Shown here in pieces: positions 29,291 through 38,237 of a DNA stretch of 52,227 nucleotides. Origin of the DNA: Streptomyces sp. CBMA156 (GTDB taxonomy: Bacteria > Actinomycetota > Actinomycetes > Streptomycetales > Streptomycetaceae); the NCBI RefSeq assembly GCF_014596515.1, contig NZ_MSJQ01000090.1, forward strand, positions 1-52,227, given 5' to 3'. A program made the translations under genes and the position numbers. The stretch's first letter is position 1. Every line of letters begins with the position of its first letter. The notes below the pieces were generated by a model, which worked only from the letters and a program-made list of their open reading frames with translations, did not search any database and was not told the origin of the DNA.

Positions 29291-32107
29291 GTGGAAGACC
29301 CCGCGGTGGCGAACCTCGATCAGCCCGACTATCCGCAGCACTGGGAAGCGGACATCCTGCTGCGTGACGGCGGCACGGCCCGGATCCGGCCGATCACGCC
29401 CGCCGACGCCGGACGGCTCGTCGAGTTCTACGAGCAGGTGTCGGACCAGTCGAAGTACTTCCGGTTCTTCGCCCCCTATCCGCGGCTCTCCGACAAGGAC
29501 GTCCGCCGCTTCACCCACCACGACTTCGTGAACCGGGTGGGCCTCGCGGTCGTGGTCGGGGACCGCTTCATCGCCACCGTCCGGTACGACCGGATCGACG
29601 CCGACGGCCGCCCGTCCGACACCGGCACCGACGCCGAGGTGGCCTTCCTGGTACAGGACGCCCACCAGGGCCGCGGCGTGGCCTCCGCGCTGCTGGAACA
29701 CATCGCGGCGGTGGCCCAGGAGCGCGGCATCCGCCGCTTCCAGGCCGAGGTGCTGCCGGAGAACCGGAAGATGGTGAAGGTCTTCACCGACGCGGGCTAC
29801 ACCCAGCGCCGCAGCTTCGCCGACGGCGTGGTGCACCTGGACTTCGACCTCGAACAGACCGACCGTTCGCTCGCCGTGATGCGCGCCCGCGAGCACCGCG
29901 CCGAGGCGCGCTCGGTGCAGCGGCTGCTCACCCCCCGCTCGGTGGCGGTGATCGGCGTCTCCCGCACCCCGCAGACCGTCGGCCGGGCCATCCTGCGCGA
30001 CCTGCTGGGGGACGAGGCCCCGGCCGACCGCCCGGTGTACGCGGTGAACCGCAACGCCGGACCCGGCACCGAGCTGGACGGCGTCCCGGTCCACCGTTCG
30101 GTTCTGGACATTCCGGGACCGGTGGACCTCGCGGTGATCGCCGTCCCCGAGAGCGCCGTCCCGGCCGCCGTCGCCGAGTGCGGCGCCCACGGGGTGCAGG
30201 GCCTGGTGGTGGTCACCGCCGGCTACGCGGAGACCGGCCTGGAGGGCCGGGACCGGCAGCGCGCGCTGGTCCGCCAGGCCCGCGCGGCCGGCATGCGGGT
30301 GATCGGCCCGAACGCCTTCGGCCTGATCAGCACCGACCCGCAGCGTCCGCTGAACGCCTCGCTCGCCCCGCGCCTGCCCGGCCGCGGCGGCTTCGGCATC
30401 TTCTGCCAGTCCGGCGCGATCGGGGTGGCCCTGCTGGAGGCCGCCCACAAGCGCGGCCTCGGCGTCTCCTCCTTCGCCTCGGTCGGCAACCGCGCCGACG
30501 TCTCCGGCAACGACTTCCTCCAGTACTGGGCCGAGGACGAGGCCACCCAGGTGGTGCTGCTGTACCTGGAGTCCTTCGGCAACCCCCGCAAGTTCACCCG
30601 GATCGCCCGGCGCCTCGCCGCCGTCAAGCCGGTCGTGGTGGTCAAGGGCGCCCGGCACACCGGCAGCCTGCCGCCCGGCCACGCCGTCCCCGCCACCGCC
30701 ACCGGCCTGCGCGACGCCACGGTGGACGCCCTGTTCGAACAGGCGGGCGTCACCCGGGTCGCGACCATCACCGAGCTGTACGACACCGGCGAACTGCTGG
30801 CCCAGCAGCCGCTGCCGACGGGGGACCGGGTCGCGGTGGTCGGCAACTCCGACTCCCTCGGCCTGCTTACCTACGACGCCCTGCTGAGCGCCGGCCTGCG
30901 CCCGTGCACCCCCGTCGACCTCACCACCGCCGCGACCGGCGAGAACTTCCGGATCGCCCTGGACGTCGCCCTCGCCGACCCGGCCGTGGACGCGGTGATC
31001 GCCGTCGCGATCCCGCCGATCGGCACCTCCGCGCACGCCTTCATGGGCGGCCGGCTGACCGCCGAGGACGACCCCGAGATGGGCTCGGACGACCCGGAGA
31101 TCGCCGCGGCCCTGCTCGAAGCCGGACAGCGTGCCCGGGAACTGGGCAAGCCGCTGCTGCTCACCCACCTGGCGCTGACCGACCTGCCGGCCCGGCTGCG
31201 CCCCGGCGGCATCCCCGCGTACGCGGCGCCCGAGCGGGCCGTGAACGCCCTCACCCACGCCGTGCACTACGCGCAGTGGCGCCGCCGTACCGCCGAGGCC
31301 GAGAAGACGGCGCGCGTCCCGGAACTCGACCGGATCGACGAGCCCGGCGCCCGCCGGCTGGTGGAGGAGGCGCTGAGCACCAGGGCCGCGACTGCCGCGC
31401 GCACCCAGCCCGGCGGCGCCCGGATCACCCTGTCCGAGCCCCAGGCCAGGGAGCTGCTGGCCCGCTACGGCATCGACGTCTCGCCGACGATGCCCGCCCC
31501 GGACGAGGAGACCGCGGTGAGGGCCGCCGGGGCACTCGGCTACCCGGTGGCCCTCAAGGCGACCGCCCCGCACCTGCGCCACCGCCCCGACCTGGGCAGC
31601 GTCCGGCTGGACCTGACCGACGAGGCGGGCCTGCGCCGCGCCCACCACGAGCTGGACGCGCTGCTCGGCGGCGCCGCCCAGGCCGGACTGATGGTCCAGC
31701 GGATGGCCCCGCGCGGCGTGGACACCGTGATAGCCGCCACGGTCGACCCCGCGGTCGGCGCGATCCTCTCCTTCGGCCTGGCCGGCGCACCGGCCGAACT
31801 GCTGGGCGACCTGGCGCACCGGCTGGTTCCGGCCACCGACCAGGACGTCGCCGGGCTGATCAGGGAGGTGCGGGCGGCGCCGCTGCTGTTCGGCTGGCGC
31901 GGCGCCGAGGCGGTGGACACCGGCGCCCTGGAGGAGTTGCTGCTGCGGGTGTCGCAGCTGGTGGACGACGTGCCGGAGATCGCCTCGGTGGATCTCGAAC
32001 CGGTGGTCGTGGCCCCGCACGGACTGGCGATCCTGGGGGCGCGGGTGCGGGTCGCACCCCTGCCGGTCCGCAGCGATCTGGGCCCGCGCGCGATGAGCAC
32101 GCTGTAA
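29291..32107 (+). CDS. GNAT acetyltransferase fused to acyl-CoA synthetase (NDP-forming)-like domains
   Basis: A 938-residue protein resembling the protein lysine acetyltransferase Pat. An N-terminal GNAT domain (about residues 20-190) has the acetyl-CoA motif QGRGVASALL. Then come a CoA-binding Rossmann domain (SVAVIGVSRTPQTVGRAIL), a succinyl-CoA-ligase-like domain (IFCQSGAIGVALLEAA) and a C-terminal ATP-grasp-like domain (from ~710, YPVALKATAPHLRHR). In E. coli the GNAT domain is at the other end; the N-terminal arrangement is the streptomycete type. These enzymes acetylate acetyl-CoA synthetase and other targets. GTG 29291 lacks a ribosome binding site, but TAACCT (29278-29283) lies 7 bases upstream, so the mRNA is probably leaderless. 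Confidence 0.88.
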   Translation: MEDPAVANLDQPDYPQHWEADILLRDGGTARIRPITPADAGRLVEFYEQVSDQSKYFRFFAPYPRLSDKDVRRFTHHDFVNRVGLAVVVGDRFIATVRYDRIDADGRPSDTGTDAEVAFLVQDAHQGRGVASALLEHIAAVAQERGIRRFQAEVLPENRKMVKVFTDAGYTQRRSFADGVVHLDFDLEQTDRSLAVMRAREHRAEARSVQRLLTPRSVAVIGVSRTPQTVGRAILRDLLGDEAPADRPVYAVNRNAGPGTELDGVPVHRSVLDIPGPVDLAVIAVPESAVPAAVAECGAHGVQGLVVVTAGYAETGLEGRDRQRALVRQARAAGMRVIGPNAFGLISTDPQRPLNASLAPRLPGRGGFGIFCQSGAIGVALLEAAHKRGLGVSSFASVGNRADVSGNDFLQYWAEDEATQVVLLYLESFGNPRKFTRIARRLAAVKPVVVVKGARHTGSLPPGHAVPATATGLRDATVDALFEQAGVTRVATITELYDTGELLAQQPLPTGDRVAVVGNSDSLGLLTYDALLSAGLRPCTPVDLTTAATGENFRIALDVALADPAVDAVIAVAIPPIGTSAHAFMGGRLTAEDDPEMGSDDPEIAAALLEAGQRARELGKPLLLTHLALTDLPARLRPGGIPAYAAPERAVNALTHAVHYAQWRRRTAEAEKTARVPELDRIDEPGARRLVEEALSTRAATAARTQPGGARITLSEPQARELLARYGIDVSPTMPAPDEETAVRAAGALGYPVALKATAPHLRHRPDLGSVRLDLTDEAGLRRAHHELDALLGGAAQAGLMVQRMAPRGVDTVIAATVDPAVGAILSFGLAGAPAELLGDLAHRLVPATDQDVAGLIREVRAAPLLFGWRGAEAVDTGALEELLLRVSQLVDDVPEIASVDLEPVVVAPHGLAILGARVRVAPLPVRSDLGPRAMSTL

Positions 32108-32198
32108 CCTTCCTTGGTTGCGCCCTGCCCGGGCGCTGTTGTCCGAAGCTCGGCGCCGTGCCGCCCGCTTCGTCGGCGGACCATGCCAGGATGGAGAT

Positions 32199-32798
32199 AT
32201 GGCGAAGACCGGTACCACCACCACTCAGGACCTGCGCTCGGCGATCGAGCGCAGCGGCTACTACCCGGCCCTGGTGTCCGAGGCGGTCGAGTCCGCGGTG
32301 GGCCCGGAGCCGATCAGCTCCTACCTGGTGCACCAGGAGACGACCTTCGACGCCAACGAGGTGCGCCGGCACGTGACGGTGCTGGTGCTCACCCCGACCC
32401 GGTTCGTGGTGAGCCACACCGACGAGCAGTCCGGCGCCGAGGGCAGCCCGGCGGTGCCGTTCGCGACGACGTCGACGGAGAGCGTCCGGCTGGACCGGAT
32501 CGGCTCGGTCGTGGTGAGCCGGATGGTGGCGAACCCGGAGACGTACACCCCCGGCACGCTGCCGCGCGAGGTGGTGCTGACGATCGGCTGGGGCGCGGTG
32601 CAGCGTCTGGACCTGGAGCCGGCCGGCTGCTCCGACCCGAACTGCGAGGCGGACCACGGCTACACCGGCTCGGCCACGGCCGACGACCTCTCGCTGCGGG
32701 TGAGTGAGGCCGGTGACGGCCCGGAGACGGTGTCCCAGGCGCTGGTGTTCGCCCGGGCCCTGTCCGACGCGACGATCAGCAACGGTCCGCGGGTCTGA
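32199..32798 (+). CDS. DUF5998 family protein
   Basis: A 199-residue cytoplasmic protein of unknown function found across actinobacteria. It begins with a helix (LRSAIERSGYYPALVSEAVESAVG), followed by strand-rich sequence with LVHQETTFDANEVRRHVTVLVLT and GWGAVQRLDLEP, then CSDPNCEADHGYTG, which has two Cys and a His. ATG 32199 is preceded by CAGGAT with a 6-base gap, suggesting a leaderless start. A phosphodiesterase-like gene follows after 35 bases and may be co-transcribed. Confidence 0.8.
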   Translation: MAKTGTTTTQDLRSAIERSGYYPALVSEAVESAVGPEPISSYLVHQETTFDANEVRRHVTVLVLTPTRFVVSHTDEQSGAEGSPAVPFATTSTESVRLDRIGSVVVSRMVANPETYTPGTLPREVVLTIGWGAVQRLDLEPAGCSDPNCEADHGYTGSATADDLSLRVSEAGDGPETVSQALVFARALSDATISNGPRV

Positions 32799-32833
32799 TC
32801 GCCGCCGTTTCCGCCCGCTACGAATCCGGTTCC

Positions 32834-34021
32834 ATGTCCTTCGTTCCTGCCGACGGCTACGACGCCTTCGAGATCCTTGACCCCGCCGCGGCTCCCGCGC
32901 CCCCGTACGGCAGCGGTTCGCTGTGCGACCTGCTGCCCTCGGTGGCGGCGGGGCTCGGCGTCCCGGGGTTCACCGCGACGCTGCCCATCGCCCCGGCCGA
33001 CCGGGTGGTGGTGTTCCTGGTGGACGGCCTGGGCTGGGAGCTGCTGCTGCGCCACCCCGAGTACGCGCCGTTCCTGTCCTCGCTCGCCGGGAGTTCGATG
33101 GGCGGCAGCGGCCGTCCGCTGACCGCGGGCTTCCCGTCCACCACGGCGACCTCGCTGGCCTCGGTCGGCACCGGTACGCCGCCGGGCCTGCACGGCCTGG
33201 CCGGGTACACGGTGGCGGTGCCGGGCGCCGGCTACCTGATGAACCAGCTGCGCTGGCAGCCGCCCACCGCGCCGCACGTCTGGCAGCCGTACCCGACGGT
33301 CTTCGAGCGGACCCACCAGGCCGGGGTGGCGACGGCGCAGGTCTCGTCCCCGCTGTTCGCCCAGACCCCGCTGACCAAGGTGGCGCTGTCCGGCGGCACC
33401 TTCCTCGGCCGCACCACGGGCGAGGAGCGGATGGACCTGGCGGCCTCCTGGCTGGCCGAGCACGACCGGGCGCTGGTGTACACGTACGTCAGCGAGCTGG
33501 ACGGCGCGGGCCACCGCTTCGGGGTGGACTCGGACGAGTGGCGGATGACGCTGGACGCGGTGGACCGGCTGGCCCGCCGGCTGGCCGGGCAGCTGCCGCC
33601 GCGCTCGGCGATGTACGTGACGGCCGACCACGGCATGATCGACATCGCCCCGGAGGACCGGATCGACTTCGACGAGGACTGGGAGCTGGGCGCCGGCGTC
33701 GCCCTGCTCGGCGGCGAGGGCCGGGCCCGGCACGTGTACGCCGTCCCCGGGGCCGCGGCCGACGTGCACACGGTCTGGAGCGAGGTGCTGGGCGACCGGA
33801 TGTGGGTGGCGACCCGCGACCAGGCGATCGAGGCCGGCTGGTTCGGCCCGGCCGTGGACGAGCGGGTGTACGCCCGGATCGGCGACGTGGTGGCCGCGGC
33901 GCGCGACGACATCGCGATCGTCGCCTCCCGCAACGAGCCCGGCGAGTCCGCGATGATCGGTCTGCACGGTTCGATGACCCCGGTCGAGCAGTTCGTGCCG
34001 TTGCTCGAAGTCCGCGGCTAG
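32834..34021 (+). CDS. Alkaline phosphatase superfamily phosphodiesterase/pyrophosphatase-like protein
   Basis: A 395-residue metalloenzyme of the nucleotide pyrophosphatase/phosphodiesterase group. Metal and nucleophile motifs are present: FLVDGLGWEL (first Asp), FPSTTATSLASVGTG with the Thr nucleophile, YVSELDGAGHRFG, TADHGMIDI and GLHGSMTP. No signal peptide is seen, so it is probably cytoplasmic. Substrate cannot be inferred. It follows DUF5998 and is followed by thymidine kinase after 70 bases; a nucleotide-related role would fit but is only positional. Confidence 0.85.
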   Translation: MSFVPADGYDAFEILDPAAAPAPPYGSGSLCDLLPSVAAGLGVPGFTATLPIAPADRVVVFLVDGLGWELLLRHPEYAPFLSSLAGSSMGGSGRPLTAGFPSTTATSLASVGTGTPPGLHGLAGYTVAVPGAGYLMNQLRWQPPTAPHVWQPYPTVFERTHQAGVATAQVSSPLFAQTPLTKVALSGGTFLGRTTGEERMDLAASWLAEHDRALVYTYVSELDGAGHRFGVDSDEWRMTLDAVDRLARRLAGQLPPRSAMYVTADHGMIDIAPEDRIDFDEDWELGAGVALLGGEGRARHVYAVPGAAADVHTVWSEVLGDRMWVATRDQAIEAGWFGPAVDERVYARIGDVVAAARDDIAIVASRNEPGESAMIGLHGSMTPVEQFVPLLEVRG

Positions 34022-34091
34022 CCGGGCCCCGCAGCGCACCTGACTCCTCTGTGTCCGAACTCCCTTGATGTGAAAGGCCCTTGCTCCACCC

Positions 34092-34748
34092 ATGGCTGAA
34101 CTGGTGTTCTTCTCGGGCACGATGGACTGCGGAAAGTCGACGCTGGCGCTGCAGATGGACCACAACCACGCGGCGCGCGGCCGACGGGGCGTGATCCTCA
34201 CCCGCAACGACCGGGCGGGCGCGGCGACGATCTCCAGCCGGCTGGGCCTGCGCGCCGACGCGGTCGAGGTGACGGACGACTTCGACTTCCACGCGCACGT
34301 GGTGCAGCGGCTCTCGGCCGGCGGCCGGGTGGACTACCTGATCTGCGACGAGGCGCAGTTCTTCGCCGCCGAGCAGGTCGACCAGCTGGCCAGGGTGGTG
34401 GACGAACTGGACATCGACGTCTACACCTTCGGCATCACCACCGACTTCCGCACCCGGCTGTTCCCCGGCTCGCAGCGGCTGATCGAGCTGGCCGACCGGG
34501 TGGAGGTGCTCCAGGTCGAGGCGCTGTGCTGGTGCGGCGCGCGGGCCACCCACAACGCCAGGACCGTCGGCGGGGTGATGGTGGTCGAGGGCGCCCAGGT
34601 GGTGGTCGGCGACATCTCGGTGGACCGGGACGAGGTCGGCTACGAGGTGCTGTGCCGCCGCCACCACCGCCGCCGGCTGACCGCGGCGACGGCGCGTGCC
34701 TCGGTGCTCTCCCCGGACGTGCTGCCCTTCGAGGAGCAGCAGGTCTGA
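34092..34748 (+). CDS. tdk: Thymidine kinase (type II)
   Basis: A 218-residue cytoplasmic salvage enzyme that phosphorylates thymidine with ATP. The P-loop is GTMDCGKST (residues 9-17), the Walker B-like motif is DEAQFF, and the lasso region contains a zinc site with CWCGARATHNAR and a later CRRHH. Length and motifs fit the tetrameric bacterial/human TK1 type. GAAAGG lies 12 bases upstream of ATG 34092. It ends 25 bases before the convergent VOC gene. Confidence 0.93.
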   Translation: MAELVFFSGTMDCGKSTLALQMDHNHAARGRRGVILTRNDRAGAATISSRLGLRADAVEVTDDFDFHAHVVQRLSAGGRVDYLICDEAQFFAAEQVDQLARVVDELDIDVYTFGITTDFRTRLFPGSQRLIELADRVEVLQVEALCWCGARATHNARTVGGVMVVEGAQVVVGDISVDRDEVGYEVLCRRHHRRRLTAATARASVLSPDVLPFEEQQV

Positions 34749-34773
34749 GGGCGGACGCGCCTGGCTTCACGGG

Positions 34774-35535
34774 TCAGCACTCCTGGGGAAGCACCTCCAG
34801 GACGGAGAAGTGCCCGCCCTGCGGGTCGGCCAGCCGGGCGGCCCGGCCGCGGGCGGTGTCGTGCGGTCCGACCAGGATCCGGCCGCCGAGATCGACGGCG
34901 TGACGGGCGGTCAGGTCGGCGTCGTCGACCGCGAAGTGGGTGCGCCAGCGCGGCGGGTGGCCGCGCAGCTCGGCGCGGTGCCGGATGCCGGCGACCGGAC
35001 GCCCGTGCACCAGCAGCGCGGTCTCGTCCGCGGCGGAGCGGACCGGGCGGTCGAGCACGGTGGAGTAGAAGGCGGCGGCGCCCTGTGCGTCGGGGGTGAG
35101 GAGTTCGGCCCAGGCCGGTCCGCCGGGTTCACGGCCGGCCTCCCGGCCGAGGTGCTCCTCGCCCTGCCAGAGTCCGAAGACCGCGCCGGAGACGTCGGAG
35201 GCGATGGCCATCCGGCCGGCGCGCTCGGCCTGGAGCGGTCCGACGGCGACCGTCCCGCCGCACGCGCGGACCAGCTGGGCGGTGCGGTCGGCGTCGTCCA
35301 CGGCGAAGTAGGTCGTCCACTGCACCGGGAAGCCGGTGGCGGTGGAGACGCCGAGGCCGGCCACCGGTGCCCCGTCCAGCCGGGCCCGGACGTAGTCGCC
35401 GATCTGGCCGGGCCCGGGCGCGTACGTCCAGCCGAGCAGGGCGCCGTAGAAGGCGCGGGCGCCGGGCAGGTCGTCGGTCAGCAGGCTGACCCAGCAGGGC
35501 GTGCCCTGGGCCAGTCGGAGTTCCACCGCGGGCAA
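34774..35535 (-). CDS. Two-domain VOC (glyoxalase-fold) protein
   Basis: A 253-residue protein with two tandem VOC domains (about 10-120 and 135-250). Each shows the betaalphabetabetabeta pattern, for example CWVSLLTDDLPGARAFYGALLGW and AWAELLTPDAQGAAAFYSTVL. VOC proteins include glyoxalases, dioxygenases and antibiotic-binding resistance proteins; the metal ligands are not obvious and no function can be assigned. I chose TTG 35535 because GAGGAGG lies 6 bases upstream; GTG nine bases later is an alternative. It is divergent from the sulfurtransferase. Confidence 0.8.
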   Translation of the reverse strand: MPAVELRLAQGTPCWVSLLTDDLPGARAFYGALLGWTYAPGPGQIGDYVRARLDGAPVAGLGVSTATGFPVQWTTYFAVDDADRTAQLVRACGGTVAVGPLQAERAGRMAIASDVSGAVFGLWQGEEHLGREAGREPGGPAWAELLTPDAQGAAAFYSTVLDRPVRSAADETALLVHGRPVAGIRHRAELRGHPPRWRTHFAVDDADLTARHAVDLGGRILVGPHDTARGRAARLADPQGGHFSVLEVLPQEC

Positions 35536-35691
35536 TGCGGGCCTCCTCGTGGGTGGTTGGCGCACGGAAACCTCGCGCGCGAGGGTGATGCTTCCACTCT
35601 GACGGGCGCCCAACCCTCGGGCCGCGCGGAAAGTCCGGCAAAGAGCGCACAAAGAGCGGCGAGTCGGCCGGGCTGCGCGACAATGGCCGCC

Positions 35692-36570
35692 ATGACCACC
35701 ACCTACAACGACGGTTCTCCGCTGATCTCCGCGGCCGGACTGCGGGAGGCGCTCGCCTCCGCGCTGCCGCCGGTGCTGTTGGACGTGCGCTACCAGCTGG
35801 TCGGTGCCACGCCCGGCGGCCCGACCGCGGCCGAGGAGTACCGGGCCGGGCACCTGCCCGGCGCCCATTTCGTCGAGCTGGACCGGGACCTGGCCGCGCC
35901 GCCCGGCGCCCCCGGCCGGGGCGGCCGTCACCCGCTGCCGGACCCGGAGGAGTTCGGCGCGGCGATGCGCGGCTTCGGAGTGAGCACCCGGCGCCCGGTC
36001 GTGGTGTACGACGGCGCGGCCTCGATGGCGGCGGCCCGGGCGTGGTGGCTGCTGCGCTGGGCCGGGCACCGGGACGTCCGGGTGCTGGACGGCGGGTTCG
36101 CGGCCTGGGAGGCGGCCGGGCTGCCGGTGACGGCCGAGGTGCCGGAACCGGAGGAGGGCGACTTCAAGCCGGCGCCGGGGCAGCTGCCGACGGTGGACGC
36201 GGACGGCGCCGCGGCCTGGGCGCGCGGCGACCTGCTGCTGGACGCCCGCTCCGGGGAGCGCTACCGGGGCGAGACCGAGCCGGTCGACCCGCGGGCCGGG
36301 CACATCCCGGGCGCGGTCTCGGCGCCGACGGCCGGGAACGTGGGGCCGGACGGCCGGTTCCTGCCGGCGCCCGAACTGGCCGCCCGGTTCAGGGCGCTGG
36401 GCGCGGGGGAGCGGGACACCGCGGTGTACTGCGGTTCGGGCGTGACGGCGGCGCACCAGATCCTGGCGCTGGAGGTGGCGGGCCTGCCGGCCACGCTGTA
36501 CCCGGGCTCGTGGAGCGAGTGGTCGAGCGACGAGGCGCGCCCGGTGGCGGTCACCGGGCAGCCGGGCTGA
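35692..36570 (+). CDS. Rhodanese-type thiosulfate/3-mercaptopyruvate sulfurtransferase
   Basis: A 292-residue enzyme with two rhodanese domains. The N-terminal one is structural (RPVVVYDGAASMAAARAWWLL, Asp in place of Cys). The C-terminal one is catalytic, with the persulfide-carrying Cys in VYCGSGVTA. It transfers sulfane sulfur to cyanide or thiols. Cysteine loop CGSGVT leans to 3-mercaptopyruvate as donor, as in E. coli SseA. ATG 35692 is chosen because GACAAT lies 7 bases upstream, a leaderless layout; an in-frame ATG at 35683 overlaps that hexamer. A perfect 20-bp hairpin follows. Confidence 0.88.
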   Translation: MTTTYNDGSPLISAAGLREALASALPPVLLDVRYQLVGATPGGPTAAEEYRAGHLPGAHFVELDRDLAAPPGAPGRGGRHPLPDPEEFGAAMRGFGVSTRRPVVVYDGAASMAAARAWWLLRWAGHRDVRVLDGGFAAWEAAGLPVTAEVPEPEEGDFKPAPGQLPTVDADGAAAWARGDLLLDARSGERYRGETEPVDPRAGHIPGAVSAPTAGNVGPDGRFLPAPELAARFRALGAGERDTAVYCGSGVTAAHQILALEVAGLPATLYPGSWSEWSSDEARPVAVTGQPG

Positions 36571-36582
36571 GCCGGCGGGACA

Positions 36583-36623
36583 CGTCGGAGGGGCGGGAGG
36601 CCAGGCCTCCCGCCCCTCCGACG
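36583..36623. terminator. Perfect 20-bp convergent terminator
   Basis: CGTCGGAGGGGCGGGAGGCC at 36583-36602 pairs with its complement at 36604-36623 around a single A. It sits between the convergent sulfurtransferase and sepH. Confidence 0.9.
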
Positions 36624-36634
36624 TACCGCTACGG

Positions 36635-37687
36635 CTATTCCTGCTTCTTGCGCCGGCTGCCGAAGACGATCTCGTCCCAGCTGGGCACGGTGGCCCGGCG
36701 GCCGGGCCGGACGCCGTCCGCCTCGGCCTGCCGGTCGGTGGTGCCGACCAGGCGCTCGCGGTGCGGGGCGACGGCGCGCGGCATCAGGATGTCGGCGTAG
36801 GCGGAGCCGGCACCGACCGCGGGTGCGGCGGCGGCCGCCGCGGCCGTCTCCTCGCTCTCCTCGGCGACCTCGGCGGGCACCGGTTCGACCGGGGCCGGGC
36901 CACCGACGGCGAGGTCGCCGCGGAAGGCGGGGACCACGTCGAGCAGGCTGGTCAGCGAGTCCCTGGACTCGGCGGTGGCCTCCCGCGACTCGCGGACCTC
37001 GCGCGCCGACATGATGCGGTCGGCCGAGGGCCGGTCGATCATCGGGCGGGGCGGCCGGTCCTGGGGGAGCCGGGCGATCCGCGGGATGAACGGGAAGATC
37101 GACTCTTCCTCGCGCTCGACGTTCTCGCCGATCAGCGCGCGGGCCTCGTCGTCGTTGGGCTGGACCAGGCGCCGGGGCGGGTCGTACGTCCAGGAGGCGC
37201 TGCGGCCCTCGCCGTCGGCCCGGTAGGAGAGGATGACCTCCCAGGTGCCGTCGTCGCGCCGCCAGGAGTCCCAGCGTTCGGTGTCCTTCTCGGCGCCGCG
37301 CAGCGCGAGCCGCTCGGCCACGGCCTCGCCGAGCTGCGGGCCGGGGGATTCGCCGTTGCGGCGGATGGCGGTCTTGCGGGCGCGCTCGGCCATGAAGGCG
37401 CGCTCGGCGAGCACCGGCCCCTCGAAGCGGCGGACGCGGTCGACGGAGATCCCGGCGGCCTGGGCGACCTCCTCGGCGGAGGCACCGGCTCGTATCCGGG
37501 CCTGGATGTCCCGGGGGCGCAGGTGGCTCTCGACCTCGATCTCGATCTGGCCGAGGCGTGGCCGGTCCCCACGGATGGCGGCGCGCAGCCGCTCGTCGAT
37601 GGGAAGGGTGTACTCCGTGCTGTCGGCAGCCTTGAGCACCAGTCGTGTGCCGTCGTTGCTCACGGCCACAACCCGCAGTTCGGGCAC
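36635..37687 (-). CDS. sepH: Septation protein SepH
   Basis: A 350-residue cell-division protein (formerly DUF3071). The N-terminal conserved part starts MPELRVVAVSNDG and includes a helix-turn-helix-like segment (SAEEVAQAAGISVDRVRRFEGP, ~80-100). The middle is charged and variable, and the C-terminus ends with a short conserved motif (ATVPSWDEIVFG) followed by a basic tail. In Streptomyces SepH binds FtsZ and stimulates filament assembly during sporulation septation. GTG 37687 follows GGGAGGT. With whiH it is the second sporulation-division gene in the window. Confidence 0.92.
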   Translation of the reverse strand: MPELRVVAVSNDGTRLVLKAADSTEYTLPIDERLRAAIRGDRPRLGQIEIEVESHLRPRDIQARIRAGASAEEVAQAAGISVDRVRRFEGPVLAERAFMAERARKTAIRRNGESPGPQLGEAVAERLALRGAEKDTERWDSWRRDDGTWEVILSYRADGEGRSASWTYDPPRRLVQPNDDEARALIGENVEREEESIFPFIPRIARLPQDRPPRPMIDRPSADRIMSAREVRESREATAESRDSLTSLLDVVPAFRGDLAVGGPAPVEPVPAEVAEESEETAAAAAAAPAVGAGSAYADILMPRAVAPHRERLVGTTDRQAEADGVRPGRRATVPSWDEIVFGSRRKKQE

Positions 37688-38237
37688 GGTTACCTCCCGG
37701 GTTGTGCCTGCCGACGTCACCTGCGTCGCTGCTCCCGTACTGAGTGTGGCCTGCCCGCTCGCGACTGGCCACAACCTTGCTGAGTTCCCCGGCGTGTCGG
37801 GCTTACGCCCGTGCACGCCGCTGTGGCACGGTTGCCTTTTTGCCACGCCATCCGTCGACGTCGCGCCTGGGTGTCCCGGCCGTCCTCGCACGCGCAGTGA
37901 ACGCGACGGTCCGGGACGGGCGTCGCCGTGCGTGCCCGCTCCGTGTCTCCTCGTCAAGCTGCCGGTGTAGGCACAGTCGACAAGTCGACCCAAGGCTCGG
38001 GCTTTACGAACAGTACTCCATTCGTGGCATCCGGAGGGGCGGCTCGCCGCTCAAGTCTCCCGCGATTCACGGGAATCTCAAGAGCGCCCACCCCTAATGG
38101 CGGACCGCCACCGAATGAACGGTGATCATCTTCACACAATCCGGGCCCGGAGAACCGCATTTTCGTCCCTTGTGTCCTTCTTTGGGCAAGATGGAGTGTC
38201 TTGTTCGAAGAACAGCCGTATGGACCGAGGGATGGCG
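37688..38237. other. Non-coding gap between sepH and the next gene
   Basis: No convincing gene in 550 bases; the open frames here have no ribosome binding site and no family resemblance. GATTC at 38064-38068 and GAATC at 38073-38077 form a small inverted repeat. The last ~110 bases are AT-richer than the surroundings, as expected for a promoter region serving the plus-strand gene. Confidence 0.5.

Noticed and set aside
29132..32224. Long antisense open frame opposite the Pat-like gene
   Set aside because: Composition is Gly/Arg/Val-rich without any domain; it mirrors the GC-rich third positions of the true gene.
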